In this document: positions 43,313-52,372 of the stretch, one piece after another
Numbering within the stretch: position 1 is the stretch's first letter
Layout of the letters: the number at the start of each line of letters is the position of its first letter
Source: Bifidobacterium colobi
GTDB lineage: Bacteria; Actinomycetota; Actinomycetes; Actinomycetales; Bifidobacteriaceae
Direction of reading: 5' to 3'
DNA: 64,000 bases
NCBI RefSeq assembly: GCF_018555455.1
Contig: NZ_JAFEJU010000001.1
Span: 434,001 to 498,000, forward strand
The notes under the pieces: model-generated
What the model was told of the DNA's origin: nothing
Seen by the model: the letters and a program-made list of their open reading frames with translations, nothing else
Databases searched by the model: none
Position numbers and translations under genes: made by a program

Positions 43313-45006
43313 CAGTTGAACCCCTTGACCTGGCGGAACACGGCGGCAAGGTCGCCGGAGCGGCCGTCGAATACCTTGGCGTTGCTGAGGGACGCGAGTG
43401 CCTTCAACTGGCTGGGGTCGGCGTCGCCGAACATGATCGAGAACACGGGCACGTCGCTGCCGTTGCGCTTGTAATCGGATTCGAATGCGCGCTTGTTGTC
43501 GGTGGTGGAACGACCATCGGTCATCAGCACGATGGCCGTGGTGTACTTGGAGGCTTCCGATTCGCTGGGCAGCTCGTTCAGCGCGGATTCGAGGCCGGCG
43601 TAGATATCGGTGCCGCCGTTGGCTTCGGTGACTTCGGCATCGTTCAGCAGCTCGGCGGTGTCGGTGCCGTTCGCCTGGATTGGTTCGTGCGCCTCGGATT
43701 CAAACGGGATGAGAATATTCACATCGCCGTCCGCCGGCTCGATGTAGGCGGCCTTGGCTTTCTTCTGATCGAGGGCTGCGTTAAGTCCCTTGACCACGCC
43801 GTCCTTGCCTTCGCCGTACATCGAACCGGAGTAATCCACCACCCATACGGTCCAGCTGGGCTTACGCAGTACGGTCTGGTAGACGTTGAGCGCGCTGTTG
43901 ATCACCGATGCGGTGGGCAGCGGAATGGTTTTGAGCATGGAGGCATCGGTGTTGATGCCCCATTCGGCGCGGAAGGCCTGCTGGACCTGCGTGTCCGAGG
44001 CGTAGGTGAGCGAGCCGCCGAGGCCGGTGCGGCGACCGGCGCGCTCGAATTCAAGCTTGGAATCCCTTGAGCTCAGCGCCTTGGCAAAGGAGTCGAACGC
44101 GTCCTTGAGTTTCTGGCCACGGTCCACGTAGCCGAGCGGCGAATCGGAGACGGCGATGCCGTCGGATGGGTAGACGGCCACCAACGGATCGTGCCCAGCC
44201 TTGGTCAGGGCCTTGTCCGCCTGAATCACCAAGGATTCGTAGTTGACCATCGAATCGAAGCGGTCGGGCTTGGCCACCACCATGTCTTTGAGCCAGTCCG
44301 AGGAGCCGGAGGAGCGGTCCACGCCGGAGAGCAGTTTGGCTACGGAATCCTTGAGTTCCGCATTATCCAAATCCTGTTCGCTTAACGGCTGGTCGCCGCC
44401 GCGCAGTGCGGTCATAAAGGCCAGGTATGCGGAGGCACCCGAGTTCGATTGGGTGGCTGAAGTCATCGAGAATTTAAGATCGCCATCGCTGACTGCGCTG
44501 AGAATGTCCGCAGTGGAAACAGGCTTGGTTTTCCCGGAACTATCAGACCAGCCAAGTTTGATTGCTTTTGATTTGGCGATGCCGAATACAATGGGCGTGG
44601 TCGATGTGCTGGTGGCGTCCTTGACGATGTGCTTGGTGTCGCCCATCGAAATCCACATGGAGGATGCCGGCCAGACAGCGTCGTAGTTCTCGCCACCGGA
44701 TTTGAGCTCGTTCATGATGTCGAGCGAACCCATGTAATGCATGGTGATGGTCACATTGGATTCGTCGGCTGCCTTCTGGATGGCGGTGGCCACTTCCTTG
44801 TTTTCCGATCCGGAGGCAATGCTCAATGTGGCAGTCGATTTGCCGCCTGATGGCGTGAAGGTTTGTACGTTGGTGTCGCTGATGCCTTCATCCGATTTTG
44901 ATGAGCCCGGCATGGTGAACGAGCAGCCGGTCAGCGTGAGTGCGGCGGCGCATACCATTGCCGCGACTGCTGCGGCACGGCGACGAAGTGAAGAGACATT
45001 GCCCAT
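43312..45006 (-). CDS. Lipoprotein with substrate-binding and von Willebrand A domains
   Basis: 564 residues. A signal peptide ends in the lipobox LTGC (Cys28), so the protein is anchored outside the membrane. Residues ~60-330 form a type 2 binding-protein-like domain. Residues ~365-560 are a vWA domain with an intact MIDAS: DYSGSM, the Thr in NGGTDIY, and Asp in MTDGRS. Such fusions are known in actinobacteria but have no assigned role. It is the first gene of the operon with xpaC-, binding-protein- and telA-like genes; only one base overlaps the next gene. The upstream hairpin at 45114-45176 insulates it from the lipase gene. Confidence 0.9.
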   Translation of the reverse strand: MGNVSSLRRRAAAVAAMVCAAALTLTGCSFTMPGSSKSDEGISDTNVQTFTPSGGKSTATLSIASGSENKEVATAIQKAADESNVTITMHYMGSLDIMNELKSGGENYDAVWPASSMWISMGDTKHIVKDATSTSTTPIVFGIAKSKAIKLGWSDSSGKTKPVSTADILSAVSDGDLKFSMTSATQSNSGASAYLAFMTALRGGDQPLSEQDLDNAELKDSVAKLLSGVDRSSGSSDWLKDMVVAKPDRFDSMVNYESLVIQADKALTKAGHDPLVAVYPSDGIAVSDSPLGYVDRGQKLKDAFDSFAKALSSRDSKLEFERAGRRTGLGGSLTYASDTQVQQAFRAEWGINTDASMLKTIPLPTASVINSALNVYQTVLRKPSWTVWVVDYSGSMYGEGKDGVVKGLNAALDQKKAKAAYIEPADGDVNILIPFESEAHEPIQANGTDTAELLNDAEVTEANGGTDIYAGLESALNELPSESEASKYTTAIVLMTDGRSTTDNKRAFESDYKRNGSDVPVFSIMFGDADPSQLKALASLSNAKVFDGRSGDLAAVFRQVKGFN

Positions 45007-45113
45007 AATTCCATTGTTCTCCCCTCGTATAAAGCAGGGTAGACCGTAAAGTGACGGGCAGGTGAACTCTCGATGAAGAACTACACACTACTACGTAGGT
45101 AGCGTTTTGAGCC

Positions 45114-45176
45114 CGCCCTTTTCCCGAATTTCTCTCACTGACGCAAGCTCAGTGAGAGAAATTCGGGAAAAGGGCG
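45114..45176. terminator. Perfect 28-bp hairpin between lipase and vWA genes
   Basis: Arms 45114-45141 and 45149-45176 are exact complements (starting CGCCCTTTTCCCGAATTTCT) with a seven-base loop CGCAAGC. It follows the lipase gene on the minus strand. There is no U-run, but the stem is long enough to stop or stabilise transcripts; runs of T lie within the stem. Confidence 0.8.
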
Positions 45177-45199
45177 AAAACGGAGAGGGAGGGGCTAGG

Positions 45200-45283
45200 G
45201 GATTGCGCCCAGTAGGGATTGCACTCAGTATAGAGATTGCACTCAGTAGGAGACTCAGTAAGAGGCACTCAGTAAGAGGCACT
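45200..45283. repeat. Short tandem duplications at the 3' end of the lipase gene
   Basis: GATTGCACTCAGTA-type words repeat three times and CTCAGTAAGAGGCA twice, the last copy containing the lipase stop codon. It looks like local slippage duplication. Confidence 0.6.
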
Positions 45284-46360
45284 GGCGATCATCGGATCGT
45301 CGTAGAAGCTCAGGATCTTATCCAGATACGGCTTGTACGTGCTGTTGGGCATCGAGAAGATCTCGTGGCGCGATTCGGGGAAACGCACCAGCGTGGCTTC
45401 GCCACCACCGTCTTTGACCAACTGGATGAATTTGTTCTGCGGCTTGTTCAGCACCCAGATATCATGCCCGGATTGGAAGAGCAGAATCGGCGTCTCCACC
45501 TCCGAGCATGCGGACGGCTTCAAGATGGCACGGTTCAGTTTCAGCGCCTGACGCACCCATTCGAACGCCGCGCAATAGGTCTGATATTCCGGGTGCTCGC
45601 AGCGTAGTTTGAAGTACCAGCGTTCGCGGGCTTCGGACGCGCCCTCATTGCCTTTCATGGAGAACACGGGAGTGAAGTCGGTTTGGCCGAACACGCGCTT
45701 CTTGCTCATGCCCAAGGTGCAGAGCGTGCCCACCAGCGCACGCGCCACGTTCAGCGGCATGCCGGTGGCGGGGGCGATCATCGGGGCGGAGAGCACCGCC
45801 TTATCGAACAGTGTTGGATACTGTTCCAGCACCGCAGCGCCGATGCCGCCACCCATCGAATGGCAGAACAGATTCAGCGGCATGCCTGCCGCGTATTGCT
45901 GGCCGATGGTCTGGGCGAACGCGGCCAAATCAGCCACATAGCGGCGCCAATCATCAATCCACACCATGCAGGGGTTTTCCACATCGCGCGCGGACTTGCC
46001 GTGCCCGCGATGTTCGAGCACGCACACCGAGTAGCCGGCGAGTAGGAAGTACCAGACCAGCTCATCGTATTTTTCGGCGAACTCGGTGAAGCCGTGGCTG
46101 ATCACAATGGCACCGCGGAACGTGGCGGTGGCACCCTGCTCGCGGATGGCATCGAATTTGCCGGCGTCATAGCACAGGTAATGCAGCTGGCCGGATCGAC
46201 CACCGGTGTCCAGCAGACCAGGCAATGGTTCGATGCCGGCCGCGCGTTCGGCGGCGGAGGGGTCGAACCAGCCTTCGTCACGGCACTGCTCGAGCGCCGG
46301 CAACACGGTGCTCTGCATAGTTTCGGCGTAGTTGTTTTCGTCGATCATCGTCAGCTGCAT
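45269..46360 (-). CDS. Alpha/beta hydrolase, monoacylglycerol lipase-like
   Basis: 363 residues, soluble, of the serine-aminopeptidase S33/Hydrolase_4 family. The oxyanion region VISHGFTEFAEKYDEL, EHRGHGKS and nucleophile elbow CHSMGGG are clear; the acid (GHDIW, Asp) and His (ESRHEIFS) occur near the C-terminus. In relatives this set cleaves monoacylglycerols or lysophospholipids. The start is the ATG at 46360, though AGGA is only one base upstream; the ATG at 46348 is an alternative. Flanked by hairpins on both sides, so monocistronic. Confidence 0.9.
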   Translation of the reverse strand: MQLTMIDENNYAETMQSTVLPALEQCRDEGWFDPSAAERAAGIEPLPGLLDTGGRSGQLHYLCYDAGKFDAIREQGATATFRGAIVISHGFTEFAEKYDELVWYFLLAGYSVCVLEHRGHGKSARDVENPCMVWIDDWRRYVADLAAFAQTIGQQYAAGMPLNLFCHSMGGGIGAAVLEQYPTLFDKAVLSAPMIAPATGMPLNVARALVGTLCTLGMSKKRVFGQTDFTPVFSMKGNEGASEARERWYFKLRCEHPEYQTYCAAFEWVRQALKLNRAILKPSACSEVETPILLFQSGHDIWVLNKPQNKFIQLVKDGGGEATLVRFPESRHEIFSMPNSTYKPYLDKILSFYDDPMIASASY

Positions 46361-46434
46361 GTCCTTATTGTAAAACCTTCAACAAGTCGCAGTCGATCCT
46401 CACGACCGTTGCCTGCCCCTCAGCCAGTCTGCGG

Positions 46435-46465
46435 CTGATGGCTCCCCGGCAAGGGGAGCCATCAG
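46435..46465. terminator. Hairpin downstream of the S9 peptidase gene
   Basis: CTGATGGCTCCCC (46435-46447) and GGGGAGCCATCAG (46453-46465) form a perfect 13-bp stem with loop GGCAA just after the minus-strand stop at 46471. Confidence 0.7.
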
Positions 46466-46470
46466 GGCGT

Positions 46471-49116
46471 TCAGGCGAGCGCCTCCTTGAGGAAGTCGCG
46501 CTGGAGGGTGAGCAGGTTTTCGGCCACGGTTGCATCGTTGGTCATATGGGTGATGCCGGTCAACGGCAGGAAGGTGTGCGGTCGGCCTGCCGCCATCAAC
46601 GCCTGCGAAAGGCGCAGACTGTGCGCGATGGTGACGTTGTCGTCGGCGAATCCGTGGATGAGCATCAGCGGACGCTCCAGTTTGGGCGCATCCTGGATGA
46701 TGCCGTTGCGGCGATACACCTGCGGGTCGAGACCAAGGTAGCGCTCGGTGTAATGGGTGTCGTACAACGTCCAATCGGTGGGCGGGGCACCAGCGCAGGC
46801 GGCCTTGAACACGTTCGGGGCGTCAAGCACAGCGAGCGCGGACAGGAATCCGCCATACGACCAGCCGATCATGCACACCTTGTCGAGGTCGGGTGCAGGG
46901 ATAGCGGCCGCGTCAGCCTCGGCAGACGCGTTGAGTTCGGCAACCGCCTCAGGCAAAGCGTTCACCGCTTCGATCTGATCGGCGAGCGTCACGTCCTTCA
47001 TGTCTTCGAAAATCGCGCGATCCCATGCCGGGCCGCGTCCGGTGGTGCCACGACCGTCCGCCGTGACCACGAGGAAGCCCTGATCGGCCCACCATTGGCC
47101 TTCCCAGTAGAAGGACTGCGCGTCCACCACCTGCTGGAATCCTGGCCCGCCATACGGCTTCATCAGCACCGGCAGATTGGCGGCATGCGCGTACGGGCTT
47201 TCGGCGCTTGGCGCGATAATCGCCGTGTACAAGCGGTGCTCGCCGAGCCGCGTGAAATGCACGTTTGGCGTGAAGCCCGGCTCATCGGCATAGTTGGCGA
47301 TGGTGGCAATGCCGCAATGCATGTCGCTGCCGGCAATGGGTGTCTGCGGCAGTGTGCCGTGAAGCATGGCGTCGGCCACCACGTCGGTCATCTTCGGGGA
47401 AACCACCACATGCGTCATCTCCACCTTGGCGTGTTCCATATCACGTCCGGTGATCACTATGCCGCAGGTGCCTTGGGAGGCCGTCCATACGCCGGGGCGT
47501 GTGGTAATCGGAACCGCAGCGCAGACAGTAGTGCTGCCGTAGGTACCGTCGTAGTCGAACATCACCACGTCGAAGCTGCGCGCATCATGTTCGCCTCCGC
47601 GAGCGGACCAAGCAGTCGGTACTTCGGGAGCCAAATCCGGCTCGCGCTGCACCACGGCAGTCACCGAATCATCATCCACATTGAGCACTTCGCGCACATT
47701 CCAGCCGGCCGGAGTGAACGGGCGACCGTCCACGGTCAGACGGTTCGTATCCGCTTCCATATCGTTGAGCGCGCATACCAAGCGTCCACTCGGCGTGTAG
47801 GCGGGAGTGCCGGGCACCAAGTCGATCCACTGGTCGTTCGCATGCGCTTCCAGCACGCGGGTAGCACCCAACTGCGGCACATTGCCGCCGTCCACAAGAC
47901 CGGCAACCTCTCCGGAATCAATCGCATCCCCAGCGGTGATCTGCGCCCAAGCGGTAGCGACAGCATCCGGCAGCGACTCCGGTTCCTCGGCGGCGGCAAC
48001 AGCCACTTCCAGCACCTGATCGGCGCTCTGGCGACGGTTCTGCACCAACAGCAGCGGATCGTGGCCTTCCGTCCAGTTCACTGCGGCCACGTACTCGTAG
48101 GCCTCGCGATCCCAATCCACATCGGCGTTGGCGGTGATGCCGGCATAGCGATCGTCTTCGTCAAAGGCCAAGGAAATCACGGTCAGGTAGACGTCGGCGT
48201 TATGGGTCAGTGCGCGCGGATAACGGCGACCGGCGGCGGCATGCTCGGGGTCGGCCGGATCGCTGATATACCAAGTCGGCTCGTCGGCGGTGTCGAAGGA
48301 TTCGAACAGCACATGCTCACTATCCGGCGCCCACCAGAAGCCGTCGTACCGGTTCATCTCCTCGCCGGCTACGAACTCGGCCAGACCGATCTTCCACGTG
48401 TTCTCGGCAGGATTGCCATCCTCGTCTTCCACGCTCACGCCGTAGATGGCGGTAATGCGATCAGTGTTGGCATCCCAGTCACCGATATCCACCAGCATCA
48501 GGTACGAGCCGGTGGTGTACAGCACATGGGCACCATCCGGTGCGATGCGCGGGTTCAGTACCGGAGCGTACGTGGCCGGGTCCTCGTCCAGCCATGCGCC
48601 TGCCAGCTCGCGGGTACGGGCAACGGGAACCGTGATAGTTACCTCGGTTTCGCCGGACTGTGCAGCCTCGTCCGCAGCCTCGTCATCGGCCACTGATTCA
48701 ACGGCATCCTGCCAACCGATCTCAGTCATATACAGGCGACCATTGATTGTAAAGACCACGCGATCGCCGGCCTTATCCACCGAATAGCTCACGATGCCGG
48801 TGCCGCCTTCGCGCGCGCGTTCGCGGCGGGCGCGCTCCTCGGCGGGCACGTTCTCGCTGTCCGCATCCTCGCCCAGCAGTTCGCGCGGATCGGCGAGCTT
48901 GGTTTCGTGATGTTCGCCGGCGGCATCGAACCAGCTCAGCCAGAGGGCCGTCACCAAATCTTCGGAGCCATAGGAACGCAGAAACAGCGCCGTGGAACCA
49001 TCACCGATGACTTGCGCGGAGCGGGGAGCGCCGCTGGTAAAACGCAGCGTATGAGCTTTGCGGCTCGGGAAAGCCTTGATTGCGTCATTGACATTATGCT
49101 CAGTATGTTCACTCAT
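46471..49116 (-). CDS. S9-family prolyl oligopeptidase-type peptidase
   Basis: 881 residues. The N-terminal ~600 residues form a beta-propeller (for example ALYNGRLYMTEIGWQ-like and DSEHVLFESFDTAD repeats); the C-terminal alpha/beta-hydrolase domain has the nucleophile in GWSYGGFLS, Asp in GFADDNVTIAHS and His in LTGITHM. Resembles dipeptidyl-peptidase IV/acylaminoacyl-peptidase enzymes that trim short peptides. No signal peptide, so probably cytosolic. It is longer than most (~700 residues) because of loops in the propeller. Divergent from fhaA. Confidence 0.92.
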   Translation of the reverse strand: MSEHTEHNVNDAIKAFPSRKAHTLRFTSGAPRSAQVIGDGSTALFLRSYGSEDLVTALWLSWFDAAGEHHETKLADPRELLGEDADSENVPAEERARRERAREGGTGIVSYSVDKAGDRVVFTINGRLYMTEIGWQDAVESVADDEAADEAAQSGETEVTITVPVARTRELAGAWLDEDPATYAPVLNPRIAPDGAHVLYTTGSYLMLVDIGDWDANTDRITAIYGVSVEDEDGNPAENTWKIGLAEFVAGEEMNRYDGFWWAPDSEHVLFESFDTADEPTWYISDPADPEHAAAGRRYPRALTHNADVYLTVISLAFDEDDRYAGITANADVDWDREAYEYVAAVNWTEGHDPLLLVQNRRQSADQVLEVAVAAAEEPESLPDAVATAWAQITAGDAIDSGEVAGLVDGGNVPQLGATRVLEAHANDQWIDLVPGTPAYTPSGRLVCALNDMEADTNRLTVDGRPFTPAGWNVREVLNVDDDSVTAVVQREPDLAPEVPTAWSARGGEHDARSFDVVMFDYDGTYGSTTVCAAVPITTRPGVWTASQGTCGIVITGRDMEHAKVEMTHVVVSPKMTDVVADAMLHGTLPQTPIAGSDMHCGIATIANYADEPGFTPNVHFTRLGEHRLYTAIIAPSAESPYAHAANLPVLMKPYGGPGFQQVVDAQSFYWEGQWWADQGFLVVTADGRGTTGRGPAWDRAIFEDMKDVTLADQIEAVNALPEAVAELNASAEADAAAIPAPDLDKVCMIGWSYGGFLSALAVLDAPNVFKAACAGAPPTDWTLYDTHYTERYLGLDPQVYRRNGIIQDAPKLERPLMLIHGFADDNVTIAHSLRLSQALMAAGRPHTFLPLTGITHMTNDATVAENLLTLQRDFLKEALA

Positions 49117-49185
49117 ACTTCCAACCTACGCGCCCACCCCGTCAGATGCCCCGCACGCGCCCCGCGCAACCTCACACATGTTGGA

Positions 49186-49292
49186 TTCCGGGGAATCCGT
49201 CGAAAACAGGCACGAAAATGGCCCCCAAACGACGGATTACCCGGAAAGCAGCGAATAAGGACCCGCTGCACGACGGATTCCCCGGAAAACGT
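49186..49292. repeat. CGACGGATTCCCCGG repeats between the peptidase and fhaA genes
   Basis: TTCCGGGGAATCCGTCG at 49186 is the inverse of CGACGGATTACCCGG (49230) and CGACGGATTCCCCGG (49271). The two direct copies are 41 bp apart. The layout, one inverted and two direct motifs in a divergent promoter region, resembles the other arrays. Confidence 0.7.
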
Positions 49293-49394
49293 CGCACGCA
49301 GGGTGCCCAGTGGGGCGCAACGCCCACGCCAACCCTAAAATCACCCCGCATTTTTGGAAATTCTGCACCCATCAAGACGAATACGGCCAGTTTT

Positions 49395-49424
49395 TTGCAC
49401 CATATTCCCATAGCCGCGTAGGAT
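49395..49424 (+). promoter_or_regulatory. Candidate promoter of the fhaA-pknB operon
   Basis: TTGCAC (49395-49400) and TAGGAT (49419-49424) are 18 bases apart, 26 bases before the fhaA start codon with AAAGGGAGGA between. Confidence 0.5.
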
Positions 49425-49449
49425 AGGTGACGATTAGAAAGGGAGGACT

Positions 49450-50151
49450 ATGAGCGTTCTCGACCGTTTTGAAAAAAGCGTGGAGGGTGCAGTCAACGGA
49501 GTATTCGCCAAATTCGGCTCCAAAGACCTGCAGCCTGTTGATCTCTCCAGCGCCCTGGAGCGCGAGATCGACGCGGAGGCCATGCCGGTGGGCCGCGACC
49601 GCACGGTGGCCCCGAATGAATACCGTTTCAAGCTCAGCACCCCGGACTTCGACCGTATCGAAGCATGGGGCAGCGAGACCCTCGCCAACGAGCTTGCCGA
49701 CAACCTCACCGAGTACGCCAAGAGCCAGCATTACGCGTTCGTTGGCCCGGTGGTGGTGATTTTCGAGGAAGATCTGAACCTGTCCAAGGGCAGCTTCAAC
49801 CTCTCCTCCGAATCCGTGCAGGGCAATGCGGTTCCCGTCACCACCGATGCGCAGGCCGAAGACAGCCCGGTGCTTGAGGTGAACGGCAACCAGTACCTGC
49901 TCACCAAGGAGAAGACCGTGATCGGCCGCGGCTCCGGCTGCGACATCGTGATCGACGATCCGGGTATCTCCCGCAAGCATCTTGAGATCGACATCACCGC
50001 CAACGGCGTTATTGCGCGCGACCTTGGTTCCACCAACGGCACGTACGTGGAGGGTCATCAGGTGCCCGCCGCCACGCTGCTCGATGGCAACACCATTACG
50101 ATCGGCCGCACGCGTATCCTGTTCTGGGCTTCGGCACAGGCGCAGGAGTAG
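49450..50151 (+). CDS. fhaA: FhaA-like protein (DUF3662 plus FHA)
   Basis: 233 residues. The N-terminal DUF3662 domain (RFEKSVEGAVNGVFAKFGSKDLQPVDL) matches mycobacterial FhaA. The C-terminal FHA domain (residues ~140-230) has GRGSGCDIVIDDPGISRKHLEI and DLGSTNGTYV, the phosphothreonine-binding residues. In mycobacteria FhaA is bound by PknB and links it to peptidoglycan precursor flippase regulation. First gene of the operon reaching pknB. GGGAGGA precedes the ATG. Confidence 0.94.
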   Translation: MSVLDRFEKSVEGAVNGVFAKFGSKDLQPVDLSSALEREIDAEAMPVGRDRTVAPNEYRFKLSTPDFDRIEAWGSETLANELADNLTEYAKSQHYAFVGPVVVIFEEDLNLSKGSFNLSSESVQGNAVPVTTDAQAEDSPVLEVNGNQYLLTKEKTVIGRGSGCDIVIDDPGISRKHLEIDITANGVIARDLGSTNGTYVEGHQVPAATLLDGNTITIGRTRILFWASAQAQE

Positions 50152-50181
50152 CCCTCAGCGGTCCGCTCAAAGGTCCTTCAT

Positions 50182-50703
50182 ATGACCGAATTGACTTTCG
50201 CCCTGCTGAAGTATGGATTCCTGGTCCTGCTGTGGGTTTTTATCTGGCTGGCCGTGCGTTCGCTGCGTCAAGACATCGAAACGTTCAGCCCGCGTCCTTC
50301 GCGCTCTCGCCGTCGCCGTGAACGCGAAGTCCACAAGGTCAAGGCCGAGGCTCCGCGCACACCTGCAACTCGCAGTACCGCGGCCCCGGCTGCCGGACGC
50401 CATACTCAGCAGCCCACGTTGCTCGTGATTATCGACGGCCCGCTTGCCGGCAGTTCCGTGCCGCTGGCCGAATCCGAAATCACCTTGGGCCGCGCCGCCT
50501 CGAATACCGTGGTGCTTGACGACGAGTTCGTATCCTCCCACCATGCTCGCGTCTACATTGATCGTGCCTCCGGCCAATGGGCCATCGAGGATCTGCATTC
50601 CACGAACGGCACCGTGGTGAACCAGCAGCGCATCAATCGCCCCACCATTCTTCCTGCCCGTATCCCCGTGCGCATCGGCGCCACAACCTTCGAACTGAGG
50701 TAG
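50182..50703 (+). CDS. fhaB: FHA-domain protein FhaB/FipA-like
   Basis: 173 residues. One N-terminal membrane helix (FALLKYGFLVLLWVFIWLAV), a basic Arg-rich linker (RPSRSRRRRERE) and a C-terminal FHA domain (LGRAASNTVVLDDEFVSSHHARVYI, LHSTNGTVVNQQ). Corresponds in position and layout to mycobacterial FhaB/FipA, a cell-division adaptor that recognises phosphorylated partners. Thirty bases separate it from fhaA and four from pstP, so one operon. Confidence 0.93.
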   Translation: MTELTFALLKYGFLVLLWVFIWLAVRSLRQDIETFSPRPSRSRRRREREVHKVKAEAPRTPATRSTAAPAAGRHTQQPTLLVIIDGPLAGSSVPLAESEITLGRAASNTVVLDDEFVSSHHARVYIDRASGQWAIEDLHSTNGTVVNQQRINRPTILPARIPVRIGATTFELR

Positions 50704-50707
50704 CCGC

Positions 50708-52372
50708 ATGCCTAATTCCGCCGCTTCTCAACCGCTGTTCTTGTATTCCACCACCGTGTCCGACGTGGGTACCGTGCGCGCGAATAATCAGGATTCCTCG
50801 TTCGCCGGCGAGCATCTGATCGCCATTTGCGACGGTATGGGCGGTCACGCGGGCGGCGATACGGCATCCACCATCGCCATCCGCTCACTGGCTCATATCG
50901 AGCAGGATGATACCGGTGGCGATGTTCAGGTCATCGCCAAGATGATGGAAACCTCGGTGATGGCCGCGCACGATGCCATCGTGGGCAAGGCCAAGCGCGA
51001 ACGTAAGCTCGCCGGCATGGGTACCACAGTGACTGCCGTGGCCTTGGTCGCCGGCTACTGGGTAATCGCCCATATCGGTGATTCGCGCGCCTATCTGCTG
51101 CGCGACGGCCATCTGAGCCGCATCACTAGTGATCACAGCTATGTGCAGCATTTAATCGATACCGGCCGCATCACGCCGGCCGAGGCTAAGAATCACCCGC
51201 AGCGCAATGTGGTGATGCGCGTGCTCGGTGACTTCGACATCGATCCGCGTCCGGATATCTCCATCCGCCGAGCCCATCCAGCCGATCGCTGGCTGCTGTG
51301 CTCGGACGGCCTGTGCGGCGTGCTCGAAGACTCCACCATCGAAGAGACGATGACCACGCTCTCCGATCAGGGCGAATGCGCGCAGAATCTCGTGCAGATG
51401 GCGCTGCGCGCGGGCAGTACGGATAACGTGACCGCCGTCATCGCCGATGCCACGCTCGCCTTGGATGCCAATGCATTCGATTTGCCGCATCAGACGCCGC
51501 TTGTAGGCGGTGCCGCCGGCAACAGTTTGGAAACCATTGCGGATATCGTGAACGAACCGGTGGCCACCGCGCCGGCGCTGCGCGTGGATAACTCCCCCGC
51601 CCAGCGTGCGGCCGCGCTGATGCAACCGGCCAGCGCTCACGAGAACACTCCGGCACCGGCCACGGCCGAACCTACCGGCGCACGCGTGGCGCAGCCGTCC
51701 GCAGTGCGCGAGGAGACCGGCGAACGCTCGAATCCGGATACCGGTGAGATTCCGGTAGTGCAGCATTCTGATGGTCGACTCTCCGCAGACCCCAACGATC
51801 CGGCGGTGGCGCAGGCCATCCGCAAGGAGCAGGCGCAGCAGACCCGTGCCACGCGTGTCAAGAAGCGCCGCGTGCGCCTCGCCATCTTCTTCACAGTGCT
51901 TGTGGTGGTCGCCGCACTGTTTGGCATCGGCGGCGGCACTTATCTGTGGAGTCAGACGCGCTACTATGTGGGCAACAGCAACGGCAAGGTTGCGATCTAC
52001 CAAGGCGTGCCCACCAATCTGTTCGGCATGGAACTCTCCCACGAGGTGAGCAGCACCACGATTTCGCTGTCCGAACTGCCGCAGACCTGGCGTGACCAGA
52101 TCAATCAGGGCATTGCCGTGGATTCGTTGGACGAAGCGCAGTCCCACGTGGGCATTATTCGCACGGAGATGAACAAGTTCAAGAAGCAGCAGGAAGCAGA
52201 CGCAGCCAAGAAGTCTGACTCGTCTGACTCGTCCAGCTCCAGCTCGTCCGACTCCAGCTCCGATGCCAACAAATCGGACAGCACTGACTCCTCAACGTCG
52301 TCCGATTCCTCCTCTTCGGATAAGCCCAGCATCGGCGCGGCGAACGACGCTGCCACAGGGGGCAATCAATGA
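50708..52372 (+). CDS. pstP: PP2C-type Ser/Thr phosphatase PstP
   Basis: Reverses phosphorylation by PknA/PknB. 554 residues: PP2C catalytic domain (1-240) with DGMGGHAGGD, AHIGDSRAYLL, LLCSDGL and GSTDNVTAVI (metal-binding Asp residues), a long disordered cytosolic linker, one membrane helix (LAIFFTVLVVVAALFGIGGG) and an extracellular part ending in a low-complexity Asp/Ser tail (SDSSDSSSSSS-like). The tail is encoded by repeats of TCCGACTC-type codons and may vary between strains. It overlaps rodA by four bases (ATGA). Confidence 0.94.
   Translation: MPNSAASQPLFLYSTTVSDVGTVRANNQDSSFAGEHLIAICDGMGGHAGGDTASTIAIRSLAHIEQDDTGGDVQVIAKMMETSVMAAHDAIVGKAKRERKLAGMGTTVTAVALVAGYWVIAHIGDSRAYLLRDGHLSRITSDHSYVQHLIDTGRITPAEAKNHPQRNVVMRVLGDFDIDPRPDISIRRAHPADRWLLCSDGLCGVLEDSTIEETMTTLSDQGECAQNLVQMALRAGSTDNVTAVIADATLALDANAFDLPHQTPLVGGAAGNSLETIADIVNEPVATAPALRVDNSPAQRAAALMQPASAHENTPAPATAEPTGARVAQPSAVREETGERSNPDTGEIPVVQHSDGRLSADPNDPAVAQAIRKEQAQQTRATRVKKRRVRLAIFFTVLVVVAALFGIGGGTYLWSQTRYYVGNSNGKVAIYQGVPTNLFGMELSHEVSSTTISLSELPQTWRDQINQGIAVDSLDEAQSHVGIIRTEMNKFKKQQEADAAKKSDSSDSSSSSSSDSSSDANKSDSTDSSTSSDSSSSDKPSIGAANDAATGGNQ

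Noticed and set aside
46438..48696. 752-codon open frame opposite the S9 peptidase gene
   Set aside because: High-GC codon bias leaves the reverse frame open; the minus strand has catalytic motifs and the plus strand none.
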